Under the pieces are notes generated by a model. The model did not search any database, was not told the DNA's origin, and was given only the letters and a program-made list of their open reading frames with translations. Below, piece after piece: positions 63,839-64,000 of a stretch of 64,000 nucleotides of DNA; within the stretch, counting starts at the first letter, position 1, and each line of letters opens with the position of its first letter. The DNA is from Acetitomaculum ruminis DSM 5522 (lineage in GTDB: Bacteria; Bacillota; Clostridia; Lachnospirales; Lachnospiraceae): NCBI RefSeq assembly GCF_900112085.1, contig NZ_FOJY01000004.1, forward strand, positions 124,001 to 188,000. Reading direction: 5' to 3'. A program made the translations under genes and the position numbers.

Positions 63839-63892
63839 GTGACGCCAAAATGACATCACTTTAAATCCTAGTTGACGTCAAAATGGCGTCAC
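63839..63892. repeat. Nested TGACG inverted repeats upstream of the edge gene
   Basis: GTGACGCCA (63839-63847) and TGGCGTCAC (63884-63892) are perfectly complementary, with inner TGACATCA and TGACGTCA separated by AAA spacers. The arrangement gives four half-sites around a 16-nt centre, as an operator or a structured terminator would. Confidence 0.7.
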
Positions 63893-63901
63893 ATACTTTT
63901 A

Positions 63902-64000
63902 TTATCCGAAGGTCATTTCCAATAATTCCTGAGCTGCATCTTTGCTCTTAACACGCATCAGATTATCATCAATCTTTGCCCTCGAAAGTAAATTCATGCT
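63902..64000 (-). CDS. Partial gene at window edge (C-terminal end of an element protein)
   Basis: The C-terminal 32 or so residues (MNLLSRAKIDDNLMRVKSKD then AAQELLEMTFG) end in TAA at 63902-63904, immediately after the inverted repeat block. The start lies outside the window, or may be the ATG at 63997. The family is not recognisable from so little. It probably belongs to the decayed element. Confidence 0.45.
   Translation of the reverse strand, partial: SMNLLSRAKIDDNLMRVKSKDAAQELLEMTFG

Overview
The window looks like chromosomal DNA of a low-GC, strictly anaerobic Clostridia member, most likely Lachnospiraceae. Pointers are the AT-rich intergenic DNA, strong AGGAGG-type ribosome binding sites, rubrerythrin, a BspA-type leucine-rich surface protein, an FMN_bind surface protein, a THF riboswitch in front of folT, and many Na+-coupled amino-acid symporters. 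No rRNA, tRNA or CRISPR array was seen. Almost all genes are on the minus strand.

Layout. 1-4.5 kb: partial old-yellow-enzyme oxidoreductase, a tiny plus-strand gene, a TSCPD protein and a secreted FMN_bind protein. 4.7-11.5 kb: a five-gene operon encoding an Hsp70-like ATPase, an all-helical protein, a TPR-beta-CASP metallo-hydrolase, a tail-anchored membrane protein and a small acidic protein; I do not recognise it as a described system and rate it the best novelty candidate. 11.6-17.1 kb: GH3 glycosidase, membrane glycosyltransferase and a membrane diguanylate cyclase. 17.4-19.4 kb: three tandem paralogous lipoproteins. 19.6-34 kb: AGCS and NSS symporters, an alpha/beta hydrolase, a heterodimeric ABC exporter, a 1786-residue LRR/Ig-repeat surface protein, nitroreductase and rubrerythrin. 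34.3-43 kb: THF riboswitch and folT, LysR, a lipoprotein, a split ThrE exporter, a CinA-like amidase, PutP, a flavin reductase-like protein, an orphan structured RNA candidate and a TRIC-type protein. 43-55 kb: an Opp/Nik-type ABC importer flanked by two related methyltransferases under a divergent AraC regulator, then a cupin and a siderophore/cobalamin-type ABC importer. 55-61.4 kb: DUF4282/zinc-ribbon protein, ModD, a phosphatase, Nudix, LysR, DegV and an LMW tyrosine phosphatase. 61.5-64 kb: a decayed integrative element with an integrase fragment, an AbiE toxin-antitoxin pair whose toxin gene has an in-frame stop, and a partial gene at the edge.

Across the window lies a family of about 73-bp two-hairpin repeats: four good copies (9.6, 17.2, 32.6 and 51.6 kb) and one degenerate copy (59.9 kb). 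The 9.6-kb copy carries a nested palindromic insert that supplies the last codons and stop of the Hsp70-like gene. Metal and redox themes recur: two metal-chelate-like importers, FMN_bind, rubrerythrin and a flavin reductase-like protein.

Functions come from reading motifs in the sequence; no database search was run. Start codons were moved to the RBS-supported position where the longest ORF clearly overran it.
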